From positions 27,074,288 to 27,138,287 of the forward strand of contig NC_092676.1 of the NCBI RefSeq assembly GCF_964355755.1: a stretch of DNA of 64,000 nt, written 5' to 3'. Both the position numbers and the translations under genes were made by a program. Numbering within the stretch: position 1 is the stretch's first letter; the number at the start of each line of letters is the position of its first letter. This DNA comes from Antedon mediterranea (lineage: Eukaryota; Echinodermata; Crinoidea; Comatulida; Antedonidae). A model generated the notes under the pieces. The model was not told the origin of the DNA. It worked only from the letters and a program-made list of their open reading frames with translations, and did no database searches. Below are positions 12,945 to 23,620 of this stretch, piece after piece.

Positions 12945-13060
12945 CACTGATGAAAGGCTAGTTTTGCCCAAAACCTCTGCAAATTTCTGCACATTTTTTT
13001 GGCTGTTTTACTCCATTAAGATTCAGCCACAGAATTGTAATTTTTTTCAGTAATTTTCCT
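12945..13060. repeat. Dispersed repeat (GATGAAGGCTAG...), copy 1
   Basis: It shares the ordered blocks CACTGATGAAGG.CTAGT, GGCTGTTTTACT, ATT.AGAT.CAGCCAC and TTTTTTCAGTA with 30,398-30,560. The TGATGAAGG...GAAA pattern recalls the 3' part of Penelope-like elements, but no GIY-YIG coding sequence is present, so the family is inference. Confidence 0.5.
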
Positions 13061-13408
13061 TTATGGATTAATAATATTACATTAACACTGTATTAAATAC
13101 ACGTCAATATTCTATTTATTCTTGGCTGCCACAAACTCTGTCTTTCTCTACTACGACATCTCTGTATCTATTAATACCGCAGATTGTCAGTTTCATTCAT
13201 TGCATTGATTTGCTCTACTTAAAACAAACACTCTAGAACTATATCTGTTAATTTGATTGAATTTGACAATTCATACACTTTAGCAATTAAAATTATTAAA
13301 TTTAACTTGTGGATATAATTTAATTTAAGATAGATTGTTCCAATACACTCAATTCATACATAATAGATCTATTCTTCTTTGCTGCACTCTATTATGATCA
13401 TATTAAGG

Positions 13409-13562
13409 CCAATGTACACAGACAAGCAGTAACGGTAATAAAAATAAGAATCTATGTTATTCCTTATGACCATTTACACAAGGCGCGGGATAGACACATA
13501 TTCTATGTCGAGTAAGCTAAGCGGTTTTCCGCTTACCATTCCCGCTCGTCTGTGTACATTGG
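13409..13562. mobile_element. 154-bp MITE with TIR CCAATGTACACAGAC
   Basis: The element begins CCAATGTACACAGACAAGC and ends with the near-complement GCTCGTCTGTGTACATTGG, with further inverted similarity inward. There is no coding capacity. Target-site duplication is not clear. Confidence 0.75.
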
Positions 13563-13881
13563 TATTTTGAGTATAATATATCTTTCTTTTAAAATTTAAT
13601 TAAATAATTTTAATTTTATCCAGAAGATGGTTGTAGCATAACAACCAAAATGACAAAACATTCTCAATCTTGAAAGAAGAACATCTTTAAGTCTCCAAGT
13701 TGTCACCTCAAAATGTCTTGCAGTATTTCTTAACTATTTTACTCATACAATTCATTGTATGCACTTTTCCTATGTTGCCTACTGTATAGTTAATGATAGC
13801 AAAAATGTCATGTATCATCATCAGTATAGTTAAATTATAGCAAGAGCAACAAAAGCCTGAGAATAATTTTGATACAGAAAC

Positions 13882-14096
13882 CAGTGGCCGTATTCACCAT
13901 TCACACTTAGGGAGGCTAAGAGAAACACCTACCCTAAAAATAAAGAAAATCTCCTATCTTTAAAATAAATACAATTTAAGGTATGTGTAAGGTAAGTATT
14001 TCCCTTAAATTGTATTTAAAAATATTTATTGAGTTACGGTAAGTTAATATTTACAGGGAAATATCTCACTTAAGTGTGATTGGTGAATCACAGCTG
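13882..14096. mobile_element. MITE, TIR CAGTGGCCGTATTCACC, copy 1
   Basis: The left end CAGTGGCCGTATTCACCAT and the right end ATTGGTGAATCACAGCTG are approximate inverted repeats. The interior repeats ATTTATTGAGTT and GGGAAATATCTCACTTAA in the same order as the copy at 35,384-35,538. Confidence 0.7.
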
Positions 14097-14099
14097 TTT

Positions 14100-14300
14100 C
14101 AAACATACGAATTAAGTCATGCGCCCTCAACGTTACAAGTCGTATCGCTGGAGTAACAATACATAAACAATTACTTACAAATCCACGTGTGCAGAGTGGA
14201 GTCAAATGTCATTTAAAGACATGTTTTAAACAGCCAATGAGAATGAGATAAAAAAATAAAGGGTCGGTAAAAATATGAATATTCATTAAAGAGTCCCTGG
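14100..14300 (+). promoter_or_regulatory. Candidate promoter upstream of the exon-module locus
   Basis: A less AT-rich segment with a CAGCCAATGAG CCAAT-box-like word at about 14,229-14,239, followed by an AT-rich TAAAAAAATAAAG run. It sits just upstream of a possible first exon whose donor could be CGCAC/GTGAGT at about 14,404. This is inference from motif order only. Confidence 0.25.
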
Positions 14301-15221
14301 ATGAAACAAGCACGTTGTCGTTTTGTTTTTAACAAGGAATGTAACGCTGAAAATTAATGGAAGGGTGGACCATAAAATACAAGCATATACCAATTTACGC
14401 ACGTGAGTGACATTTCCAAATTAGGTACATGTTTGTTTGTCCGTATCTTTAAAAAATCTAATTTTCACTCTAATTCTTTGGTACTGCATGATAATTTAGT
14501 TATCTGTGAATGTTATAACATAGTAATGGTCGAGAGGTGATGGTTGAATTTTTTAGCTATGGCCGTTTCAAATTGTGTCATTTTTAGGCTTAGGCTTGTG
14601 TCTACTCTAGTTGCAACACTGCCTTTCATGTGACAGCTGACCCAAATGAGTTTGGAAATGTTACATTATTTGAATTATTTAGGCCTGGCTGGGTAGGCTA
14701 GGCATATACCAATACTATAGGCCCTATTTTTATTTTAATACTAGGCCTAGGCCCTTGCTAGACCTGTGTTCTCTAGCAGCCTACTACAGAGAAGCAGCTT
14801 TCCGGCTTAGTTAGCCTGGCCTTGAGTAGGCTAGCCTACTAGCCTAATACTAGTATTAGTAGGCTACCTAATTAAAATTAGGCCCAGGATCTACGCCTAG
14901 GCCTATATATTTTTAATATTATTTAATCATTATAATTAATTTTAGTTTTATTAAATTTACAGTATTCATTACAAAAACTGTAAATTTAATATTATGAGGA
15001 TTATATATACCCTATGTAACATGTATGCAATAGGGAATATTATAGGCCTACCCTGTAAAGTGTATGTAATAATTACAATATAAATAATGACAAGCATCAT
15101 ATTAACATTCGGTTTTGCTCATCACTGCATATTCAAATTAGTATGCAATCATACTAAATTTAATAAGTTAAGTTAATTTTATAAAATTGTTATAATAATT
15201 ATTAATGTTATACTATTGTAG

Positions 15222-15292
15222 ATACATATAATATATAGAGCAGTAACCTGAAGTGGCTAAGCAGATTTGGACCATACCTACCATCTATATAG
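15222..15292 (+). ncRNA. Exon-like module 1 (possible lncRNA exon)
   Basis: A 71-base block preceded by a TACTATTGTAG acceptor and followed by ATAG/GTAAGATT. It shares AAGTGGCTAAGCAGATTTGG and ACCTACCATCTATAT with the other modules. No conserved open frame, hence ncRNA rather than CDS. Confidence 0.35.
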
Positions 15293-15843
15293 GTAAGATT
15301 ATTTTGCTGTTCAAGAAGTAGCAAATATTAAATTGTGTACCATGCTATTAATTTGTAATATTAACAATCAATCACTACCACTGGCTGGGTAGGCTAGGCC
15401 TATATTATAGGCCCTATTTTTATTTTAATAATATACTAGATAGACCTGTGCTCTCTATCACTAGCAGCAGCCTACAGAGAAGCAGCTTTCCAGCTTATTT
15501 AGCCTAGCCTAGAGCAATTAGGCTAGGTATAAGTAGGCTACCTAATTAGGCTCTACGCCTATATAGGCCTATTATTATTTAATTATTATTAATTTTTGTT
15601 TAATATATTTACAGTATTTATTTAAATAATGTTTCTTATGAGAATACCTGGTTATATATACCCTATGCAATGACATAAGGCATATATGCCTACCCTGTAT
15701 GTAATAATTACAATTATTAAAAATAATGAATTTTAACATTCGTTTTTGCTCATCACTGCATATTCAAATTAGTATGTATGCAACCATATTAAATTTAATA
15801 AGCTAATTTTAAGTAATTCTTATAATGTTTTACTATTTTTTAG

Positions 15844-15927
15844 GTACATAGCGGCAACCCGAAGTGGCAAAAATATTTTAAACAGATTTGGACCAATACC
15901 TAGCAGCCTACCATCTATATACAGTAG
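15844..15927 (+). ncRNA. Exon-like module 2 (possible lncRNA exon)
   Basis: An 84-base block between a TTTTACTATTTTTTAG acceptor and a TAG/GTAAGTTT donor. The core GGCAACCCGAAGTGGC is shared with modules 3 and 4. Confidence 0.38.
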
Positions 15928-16483
15928 GTAAGTTTATTTTACTGCTCAAGAACTAGTAAATTTTAAATTGTGTTTACCATGCTACTAATTTTCAATATTA
16001 ACAATCAATCACTACCACTGGCTGGGTAGGCTAGGCCTATATTATAGGCCCCATTTTTATTTTAATATACTAGCTAGACCTGTGCTCTCTAACACTAGCA
16101 GCCTACAGAGAAGCAGCTTTCCAGCTTATTTAGCCTAGCCTAGAGCAATAGGCTAGGTATAAGTAGACTACCTAATTAGGTCTAGGCTCTACGCCTAAAT
16201 ATTATTATTTAATTATTATTATTTTTAGTTTTAATATATTTACTGTATTTTATTTAAATAATGTTTATTATGAGAATACCTGGTTATATATACCCTATGC
16301 AATGACATAAGGCATATATGCCTACCCTGTATGTAATAATTACAATTACAGTATTATAAATAATGAATTTAAACATTCGTTTTTGCTTATCACTGCATAT
16401 TCAAATTAGTATGTATGCAACCATATTAAATTTAATAAGCTAATTTTAATTAATTTTTATAGTAATGTTTTACTATTTTTTAG

Positions 16484-16562
16484 GTACATAGCGGCAACCG
16501 GAAGTGGAAAAATCATTTAAACAGATTTGGACCTATACCTATACCTACCATCTATATTATAG
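16484..16562 (+). ncRNA. Exon-like module 3 (possible lncRNA exon)
   Basis: A 79-base block with the same TACTATTTTTTAG acceptor and AG/GTAAGTTT donor. Its length differs from modules 1, 2 and 4 by non-multiples of three, which argues against a conserved reading frame. Confidence 0.38.
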
Positions 16563-17125
16563 GTAAGTTTATTTTACTGTTCAAGAACTAGTAAATTTTA
16601 AATTGTGTTTACCATGCTATTAATTTTCAATATTAACAACCAATCACTACCACTGGCTGGGTAGGCTAGGCCTATATTATAGGCCCTATTTTTATTTTAA
16701 TATACTAGCTAGACCTGTGCTCTCTTGCACTAGTAGCTTACAGAGAAGCAGCTTTCCAGCTTATTTAGCCTAGCCTAGAGCAATAGGCTAGGTATTAGTA
16801 GGCTACCTAATTAGGCATAGAGGCTCTATGCCTATATATTATTATTATTTAATTATTATTAATTTTTATTTTTAATATATTTACAGTATTTATTACAAAT
16901 AATGTTTATTATGAGGATACCTGGTTATATATACCCTATGCAATGACATAAGGCATATATGCCTACCCTGTATGTAATAATTACAATTATTATAAATAAT
17001 GAATTTTAACATTTGTTTTTGCTCATCACTGCATATTCAAATTAGTATGTATGCAACCATAGTAAATTTAATAAGTTAATTTTAATTAATTCTTATTATA
17101 ATGTTATACTATTACTATTTTTTAG

Positions 17126-17202
17126 GTACATATATAGCGGCAACCCAAAATGGCTAAAACATTTTAAACAGATTTGGACCAATACCTATACCTACCATAT
17201 AG
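17126..17202 (+). ncRNA. Exon-like module 4 (possible lncRNA exon)
   Basis: A 77-base block between ACTATTTTTTAG and ATAG/GTAAGTTT. It carries TTTAAACAGATTTGGACC like the others and is the last module before single-copy sequence. Confidence 0.38.
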
Positions 17203-17799
17203 GTAAGTTTATTTTACTGTTCAAGAACTAGTAAATTTTAAATTGTGTTTACCATGCTATGAATTTGTAACTTTAACAATCAATCACTAACACATGTACA
17301 GCAGTAGTACTATCAATCAATAGTAATTAGTTAGTAATTGAAATATAGACATACTATAGTATTACTTTTACATATTCATTATTATTAGGCATTGTTAAAA
17401 GGAAATCAATACAATGCAATATTCCTTTAACATTTAAAAATGTACAATATTTTATGATCATTAATGTTAATGAATCATTTTTTGTTGGCTTTCTTGCATT
17501 TGTTGGGTTTTATTATTTCATTTTGTATCATTGGAGATGTGAAAGTCAGATGAGTCTAAGTTTGACTCTAATCCACACTGCTGTTTTGTGACGGTTGAGT
17601 TTGGCATGTCTCCCCGCCTTGCTCAGAGACCACCTTCCATTCTCTCATGAATGCAATAGCATGGTGCTCAAGCATATGTAGCTTAGGCTGTATTACACCT
17701 GGTGCAATATGCCTGTATTCTGCTAAAAATACTTGTATGATATTTTTTATGTAATTAAAAAATACTTAATTGACACATTAATACATTTTATAATTTCAG

Positions 17800-17900
17800 A
17801 AATTTTGTGATGAAAAAGTCAATCTGTGGTGACTGTAGAATGGACCCGAGATCGGACTATCTTAGACATTTAAATAATAGAAAGTTCTGACAATTTTGTT
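17800..17900 (+). ncRNA. Possible terminal exon start of the exon-module transcript
   Basis: A TTATAATTTCAG acceptor-like site at 17,788-17,799 precedes a more balanced segment (GTGACTGTAGAATGGACCCG). No long frame follows. The end is arbitrary; a polyadenylation signal is not clear nearby (AATAAA occurs at 18,602). Confidence 0.2.
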
Positions 17901-18700
17901 GAATAGAAATATACAATGTATGATGTAGTCTTAATTGAAAATTGGCGCTTTTTAAACTATGTATATAAATTAGGATGAGAAAACAGTTATTTGATTATGA
18001 GGTATGTTCATTTAATTAAATTTGTTAGTATAAACTTTCAAAAAGAGTGAAGATATAAGAAAAGCAGATTATGGAGCAGCTGTACCAGACAAAAAACTGT
18101 TCCCTTAAACGCCAGTGTGTTCTTTCACTTGTGAATGTAGTTTTGGCCCAGGTCATAGTTGTTGTTGAAGTGTAGCATGCCAAGCAATTTGGTCCATGCC
18201 CTGTTAATTTAAATGTTAGCGTGGTAGTATACAGTATCCATTGAAAATTCGCGAATGGCAGGTTGTATAAATGTATATAGGTTGTAATTTTACATTTGTT
18301 AGATTTAGTGCAAATTTGTGATGGTTTTCATATTTTTTAAATTGTATTTTTTATCTTTTTCTTTAAATTTTGTTCCACAACAGAAGCAAGTAGAACTTAA
18401 AGCCTTTTCGTGAAACTGTGTTGCCTACAAAAATGAAAAGAAATTTTAATTTTACCAACCTTTAATTTTATATTATATTTATCATACAGTAGTTTGAGTA
18501 TTTTTGTATAGGCTTTAATTTTGAAGGGCCTAGCTAGGCCTGGCCTGGTAGTTAGTAGTTTTACTAAATTTGTACATGTATGATGAATTATATTCAGTTG
18601 AAATAAATACAATGATAATAATTAAGCTTATTATTTAATCTATTGTAAATTAAAATGATGTATAGCATGATTACACTACTTATACGTACCAACTAGGCTT
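17901..18700. other. AT-rich non-coding stretch
   Basis: No gene recognised. The minus-strand frame at 18,397-18,612 has no domain signal or splice context. Confidence 0.4.
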
Positions 18701-18714
18701 AGCTACAACCTAGG

Positions 18715-19270
18715 CCTAGTTGCGTACAGCCTAGCGAGCGGTTATCAGCCGCGTTCATCGACCTCTCGCCAAATACGCTGTTTCGCATTTAACAAAACAG
18801 TCGAGTTTTTAAATGAAAATTTCTTGAGATTTTCACCGTCACCTCCTAACAATTCAATGTCTCATGTAAGCATATATAATCAAACTTTTACCTAGATTTT
18901 CCAAGTATTTATGAAAATTACGAATAAAAACAAAAAGTGTACAATTTGACAAGCATTTTTTCAAACTTTCCATTGTTTACATTTGCTAGGCCGATCGATG
19001 TTAATTTTTAAAACTTCCGGGTGTAAATAATTTCGTAAACTTGGTGTTATGCTTAATTACTTACTATTTCCAAAAAATCGGTAATTAAAAATCTTATTTT
19101 CTAACAAATAGTATAAAAATGGTTTTATAATATTTATGACGAAATTGATTAAATTAATTTAAAGTGTAGTTATAAAAGTTGCAAATGTCGCGAAAGTTGA
19201 ACGAGATTCAACCACTCGCGCGGCGTCACGCTCAGGCACATATCGCCGTCTGACAATATTGAGGGCGCTT
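18715..19270. promoter_or_regulatory. CpG-bearing segment, possible promoter region
   Basis: Two CpG-dense islands, about 18,717-18,795 (GCGAGCGG, CAGCCGCG, CTCGCC) and about 19,187-19,255 (GTCGCGAAAG, CACTCGCGCGGCGTCACGCT), stand out from DNA in which CpG is rare. Such islands often mark promoters, but no exon was identified on either side. Confidence 0.3.
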
Positions 19271-19424
19271 GACTTTTTCTATTTATTTTACATTGGTGAA
19301 ACAGCTGTGGAATACACCACAGCATTCAACTGCCTCATCACCCTAATGGTGGTCCCTTAATAAATTTACATTTTTAACAAGTTAAATAATTGGGTCAATC
19401 TCATTTCGTTGAGAGGTCATTATA

Positions 19425-19725
19425 TATTCAGCGCGACATTATTAGAATGTACATGTTGCGTAGCTTGTTGAAATAATTAAAGCGAAGGCTGCGGCCAAGT
19501 TGATAAGAGCACGGATCTGCATGTCATTGTCGTTTAAAAAACTACAGTAGTACACAATGATGTCGTAAAATAAAAGTTTGTTTGCTCAACTGGTCTTATT
19601 AAAAGTCATTTTAAATACACAATGACATTATAAGAATGTGCACATTACGTAGCGTACTGATCTAATTAGCATGAAGGTTGCACCGATGTTGCTATGAGCA
19701 CGAATGAATGTGTAGGACATGATTA
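19425..19725. repeat. Diverged direct duplication, about 190-bp spacing
   Basis: The order GACATTATTAGAATGTACAT, GCGTAGC, AATTAAAGCGAAGGCTGC, TGATAAGAGCACG recurs as GACATTATAAGAATGTGCAC, ACGTAGC, AATTAGCATGAAGGTTGC, TGCTATGAGCACG about 190 bases on. It is a local duplication that has diverged by roughly a quarter of positions, judged by eye. Confidence 0.65.
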
Positions 19726-20604
19726 AGAGGTGCCTGTCTTCTGTGTGATGTTGTCCTGTACAACATGCGGTGGTTGACCCTCAAACACAACTAGCATTGC
19801 TACGGTAATTTAAAATCTACATTTTTAGAAAGAATGTACAGTACACAATACAATATATTGAACTAAATGATCATAATGAATAAAAAAGTGATGTAAGAGG
19901 TTTTCATTTATTTGTTACCATCTTTAATGAGGGTGGCCTATCCAGTACATGTGAAGGAATTGATTGACATTAAGGACCCTCGGCATACCAAAGTGACTTT
20001 GTGAGTGAGTGTATAATGGCACCTATTGCATAACAAGCAGAGGAGGAGAGTAGGACTCGGAGTTTGAGAAAAATTCTCTGGAGTTTCAGTCTCTCCGCAA
20101 TTTCTATTTTTTTCTAATCTATCTCAAGACTTTCACACTAGTATTATCCTCTATTTCAGCATCAGTTTTATATGACCAGGAGTAAAAGCCTGTGGACTGT
20201 CAGGTCCTTGAAGTCCACAGGAAAAGTTGAGATTGAACAGAGACCAACCTCAGAATTCTTGTGGTTAATTAGGAACACCATGAATTGGAACAAGCACAGC
20301 CCAGGGAAACATCAAAATTATATAGTTTATTGTTTCTAGTACTTGATTTACACAAATTGCAAAACTTTAGTGTACTCTTAAAATAAAATAAACTATTCAA
20401 TCAATGTGAGGGCAGACAATGCACTTATTAAACAGAGCTTTATTGTATTATAGGCATGTATTTAAATATTATCCAAGTGTGTGTTATGATTTCAATCAAT
20501 CAAAATTTAGATTTCATTGACCAATACTAGTCAATGTGGTTGATCTCCATCATCTACATTGACTCGGGGTATAATGCCCTCCAGAATTCTCCACAGCTCA
20601 TAGA

Positions 20605-20735
20605 CGATCCAAGAAGGGAGAGGGAAGGTTGAGTAGGTGGATCCAAGAAGGGGGTGGGGAGAAGTTTAGTAGTAAGATCCAATAAAGGATAGGGAGAGGA
20701 GGTAAAGTAGGTGGCTCCAAGAAGGGGTAGGAGGA
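20605..20735. repeat. Imperfect minisatellite, purine rich
   Basis: GATCCAAGAAGGG with AGTAGGTGG spacers recurs about four times at roughly 42-50 bp intervals (near 20,607, 20,640, 20,675 and 20,715). Confidence 0.65.
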
Positions 20736-20850
20736 GGATGAGGTTTTTTAGGCCCTCGGTCTGCCTATTTAAAATTTTTTAAATGTACTATACCCAAGTG
20801 AGTATAAACATCTCCAAACGAAAGATGCCACTGAACTTTGATACTACTAA

Positions 20851-21717
20851 GGGTATGTTCAGACTCACGGAGTTACGGTGGAGTTATCTACGCAAGGCGT
20901 ACGGTAATCCGTGGCGTTAAAAGTCAAGGTGTTCAGACACAACGATTAGCATTCCAAACGTCTTGCGTTTAAAGCGGAAGTTCCGTCATACCGAAACGGC
21001 CGATGGGATACATACACAACAACAACAACAGAGAGCTGAGAGTGACACGCGCGAAAGTTTACAACACTAGCTAGGCCTAGCAATATAATACAATGTTACC
21101 TTCAAATGTAATGGTTCTTTTGCCGATTTTTTTGCAAATCCTTACAGAAGATAGTAATTTCGAACATAATTATTACACGGACAATGACTTTGCCATTATT
21201 TGTATGATTTTAATTAATTTTGTGAAATCATGTCGCCGACGCCAACTTCGTCAGGAAGAATTTTGCAGTTTAGATGCAATTTCTTTAAATTGCCGGCGCT
21301 AGCTTTCCAGTTCCTAATTTCTATCTTGTCTATAAATTCAGGGCTGCCCCATAATGAAATCAAATCAGCCACTTCTGTACTTTTCCATGTAACACGTTTC
21401 ATTTTAATTCGAATGTTGCTGTTGATCTAGGCTAGCTCGATGAATAGCTATATTGTTTTGCTATTAAAAAAAACCTCGCGAATAGACTGCTGCTAATTGC
21501 GGTCGTGTCTTTTCATTGGCTGACGTTGACCGGAGGTTGAAATCACTGATGCATCAATGGATTAGCCTTATGAAATCTACCCTCTCCCGCTGGAGTTATT
21601 AACGCCACTGGCGCGGAGTAACAGCTCCCTAACGCTAATCCGCGGCATGGTTCAGACACAAAAATATGTACGCCGCGTACATAACTCCACCGTAACTCCG
21701 TGAGTCTGAACATACCC
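20851..21717 (-). mobile_element. PIF/Harbinger-like DNA transposon derivative
   Basis: An 867-bp element with long terminal inverted repeats. It begins GGGTATGTTCAGACTCACGG and ends with the exact complement, and the similarity extends through AGTTACGGTGGAGTTAT. It is flanked by a 3-bp duplication TAA (20,848-20,850 and 21,718-21,720), the target preference known for PIF/Harbinger (TTA/TAA). Inside lies a Myb/SANT-like coding remnant on the minus strand, as expected for the second protein of such elements. No transposase domain is present, so it is non-autonomous. Confidence 0.75.
21214..21402 (-). pseudogene. Myb/SANT-like DNA-binding protein remnant of the transposon
   Basis: The frame opens MKRVTWKSTEVADLISLWGS, resembling the start of Myb/SANT-like or MADF DNA-binding domains of Harbinger elements (W...EV..LI.LW). 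After about residue 33 the expected pattern jumps frame: the neighbouring frame reads RRQFKEIASKLQNSS near 21,260-21,300. A frameshift and a stop have therefore broken it. In full elements this protein helps the transposase bind DNA; here it looks dead. Confidence 0.45.
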
Positions 21718-21720
21718 TAA

Positions 21721-23454
21721 TAAACTTAATTGCAAAGCATTCTAGGCTTCAAGATTATATCCGTTGATTGACGTATCAATTCTTAAGCCTCTAAAACCTA
21801 TGACTAGGAAGGGGATAGTTGAAAGAAAAAGGGGAATATTAAAACATCTCATAAACATATACACGACACAGTACTGGTACAATCTACAGGTTGTTCACCT
21901 CTAATTAAGAGAAGATAAAAAGTTCAAGACATTTTATTAGGGGTCACAGCCACAAAACAGAAGTAGTTTTCTTTTGTTTATATTGAAATATTTACAATCT
22001 GAAACTTTTAATGGATGAGTGTATTTTGTTGATGCAATATTTGAGACTGGTATACATAACATTTTATTTTAAATATATAAATATAGTTGTACGATGCCAA
22101 AGTTCATCTTACTTTAAAGTCTAACTTTTACTGCAGTAAAGACTAAAACAATTTACCATAATTATTAAAAATTTTAATAGTTGTGTCAAAAGGTGTTTCG
22201 TAGTCAATATAAGATACACTAAGCTTCTACGTTAACTTTTCCATTTAAAAACAACAAAAACAATCATTGGAGTTAATTACTTGAAACTTATTTAACATTC
22301 ATAATTAGCATAAATATGAATGAAGTATTTCTTCAATTAATTTTATAGATTCTATGACTTTTATCACAAAACAGTTGTTTTAAAAATTCTTTAATAATTT
22401 GAAATAGAACAATCAGGTTTCTGGTTGAAGCAGATACTGTAAAAAATACTTTTACTCATTAACGAAAGTTCAAAAATCTGGTGCAAATTGCTAAAAATAC
22501 TATCCTAGTAAAAAAAAAACTACGATGCAATAGTCAAACACAGTATTAAGAATATCGGATGACCGTGGGTAAGAACTGCCTAGATTTCCGGGCCATATAA
22601 AAGTCTTAAAAATTACCTAATTGTATTCAAGACCCTGAGGGTTTATGAAACTATTAGGTAATAGGTAATTTAAAGTAAAGAATAAGATATCTTGACATCG
22701 TGTTTTTACGTCAGGGTTACTTTTTCCTTCCCTCGTGTATGTCACAGAATTAAGTTTACAAGTTTTTGACTTTTCGGTATTAAGTGAATTTAGCAGATAA
22801 GCTGTTTAGGAACGAGGTGAAAATTAAAGCAAGTGAAATAATGTGAAAAATTAATAAACACTTCCAACATACTTACTTAGTATAATATAATAAAGTATGT
22901 AAATAATTGTACACTAAGTTTAGTAATCAACTTTCAACAGTTTGTTTTTAAAAAATGACATTTTTCAGCAATTTAAAGAACTTTTTATAGTTTTATAATT
23001 AAATGAATATAAAATAATATGTATTGGCTATGCTTTAAATAAAAATTAATGAAAAATATTTCTTTTTATCAAAATAAAAATACGAAATTAGATGGTAAAT
23101 ACGTCTAAACAAATAGAACAGTTTTTAAAATAATAATGATTTGGTTAAAAAAAATGAAAACGAATATTGATTATCAACAGAGAGACACATACTCTGTACG
23201 CTTATTTTACAATCATAATAATTGTGAATTTTTAATAAATAAATAGAAATAGCCTTAAATTGACCTGAACACAATTTGACTGGCATTATAATTACAATAA
23301 TTACTGTAGGTTATTATTGCATGCTTTACTGGTTGACCTGCTAACACTGAATAGTGTAATTTTCAGGAGGGATTTTACAACACAAAGCTTGGCACTGCAA
23401 TTTGCAATTCCATTTTACAACATTTAAAAAGTAATTTGCTTTGGCATAAATTGT
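21721..23454. other. AT-rich non-coding stretch
   Basis: No exon, RNA gene or clear repeat is seen. Confidence 0.4.
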
Positions 23455-23545
23455 TGTGGTTGGGGAGGTGAGTCTGTGGTTGGGGAGCAGGGGTGTGGTT
23501 GGGGAGGGGAGTCTGTGGTTGGGGGAGAGGGGTGTGGCTGCAGCC
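23455..23545 (+). repeat. G-rich GTGGTTGGGGA minisatellite
   Basis: GTGGTTGGGGAG recurs about four times, alternating with GTGAGTCT and CAGGGGT-type spacers. Several runs of three or more G lie close together on the plus strand, which could allow G-quadruplex formation. Confidence 0.75.
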
Positions 23546-23590
23546 TTTGACAGTTAAATGACATTATTTTTGATATTTATTTTGAAAAAC

Positions 23591-23620
23591 AATTATTATT
23601 ATTATTATTATTATTATTAT
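23591..23620. repeat. (ATT)n microsatellite
   Basis: About ten ATT triplets in a row. Confidence 0.9.

Larger units (their letters stand above)
14670..17300 (+). repeat. Four-copy tandem array of about 640-bp units
   Basis: Each unit begins near GGCTGGGTAGGCTAGGC and runs through AGAGAAGCAGCTTTCCAGCT, TAGCCTAGCCTAGAGCAAT, TATATACCCTATGCAATGAC and CATCACTGCATATTCAAATT to an exon-like block, then CAAGAACTAGTAAATTTTAA. Units start at about 14,680, 15,383, 16,018 and 16,652, so the period is about 635-700 bp. The last three copies are most alike and the first is more diverged. TAGGCCTA-type palindromes are unusually dense in all four. Confidence 0.9.

Noticed and set aside
14100-19260. CTCF-type boundary pair from the two GCGCCCTC/GAGGGCGC words
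   Set aside because: Only an 8-9 base overlap with the consensus, and the words lie within a shared repeat-like segment. Not enough to claim insulator sites.
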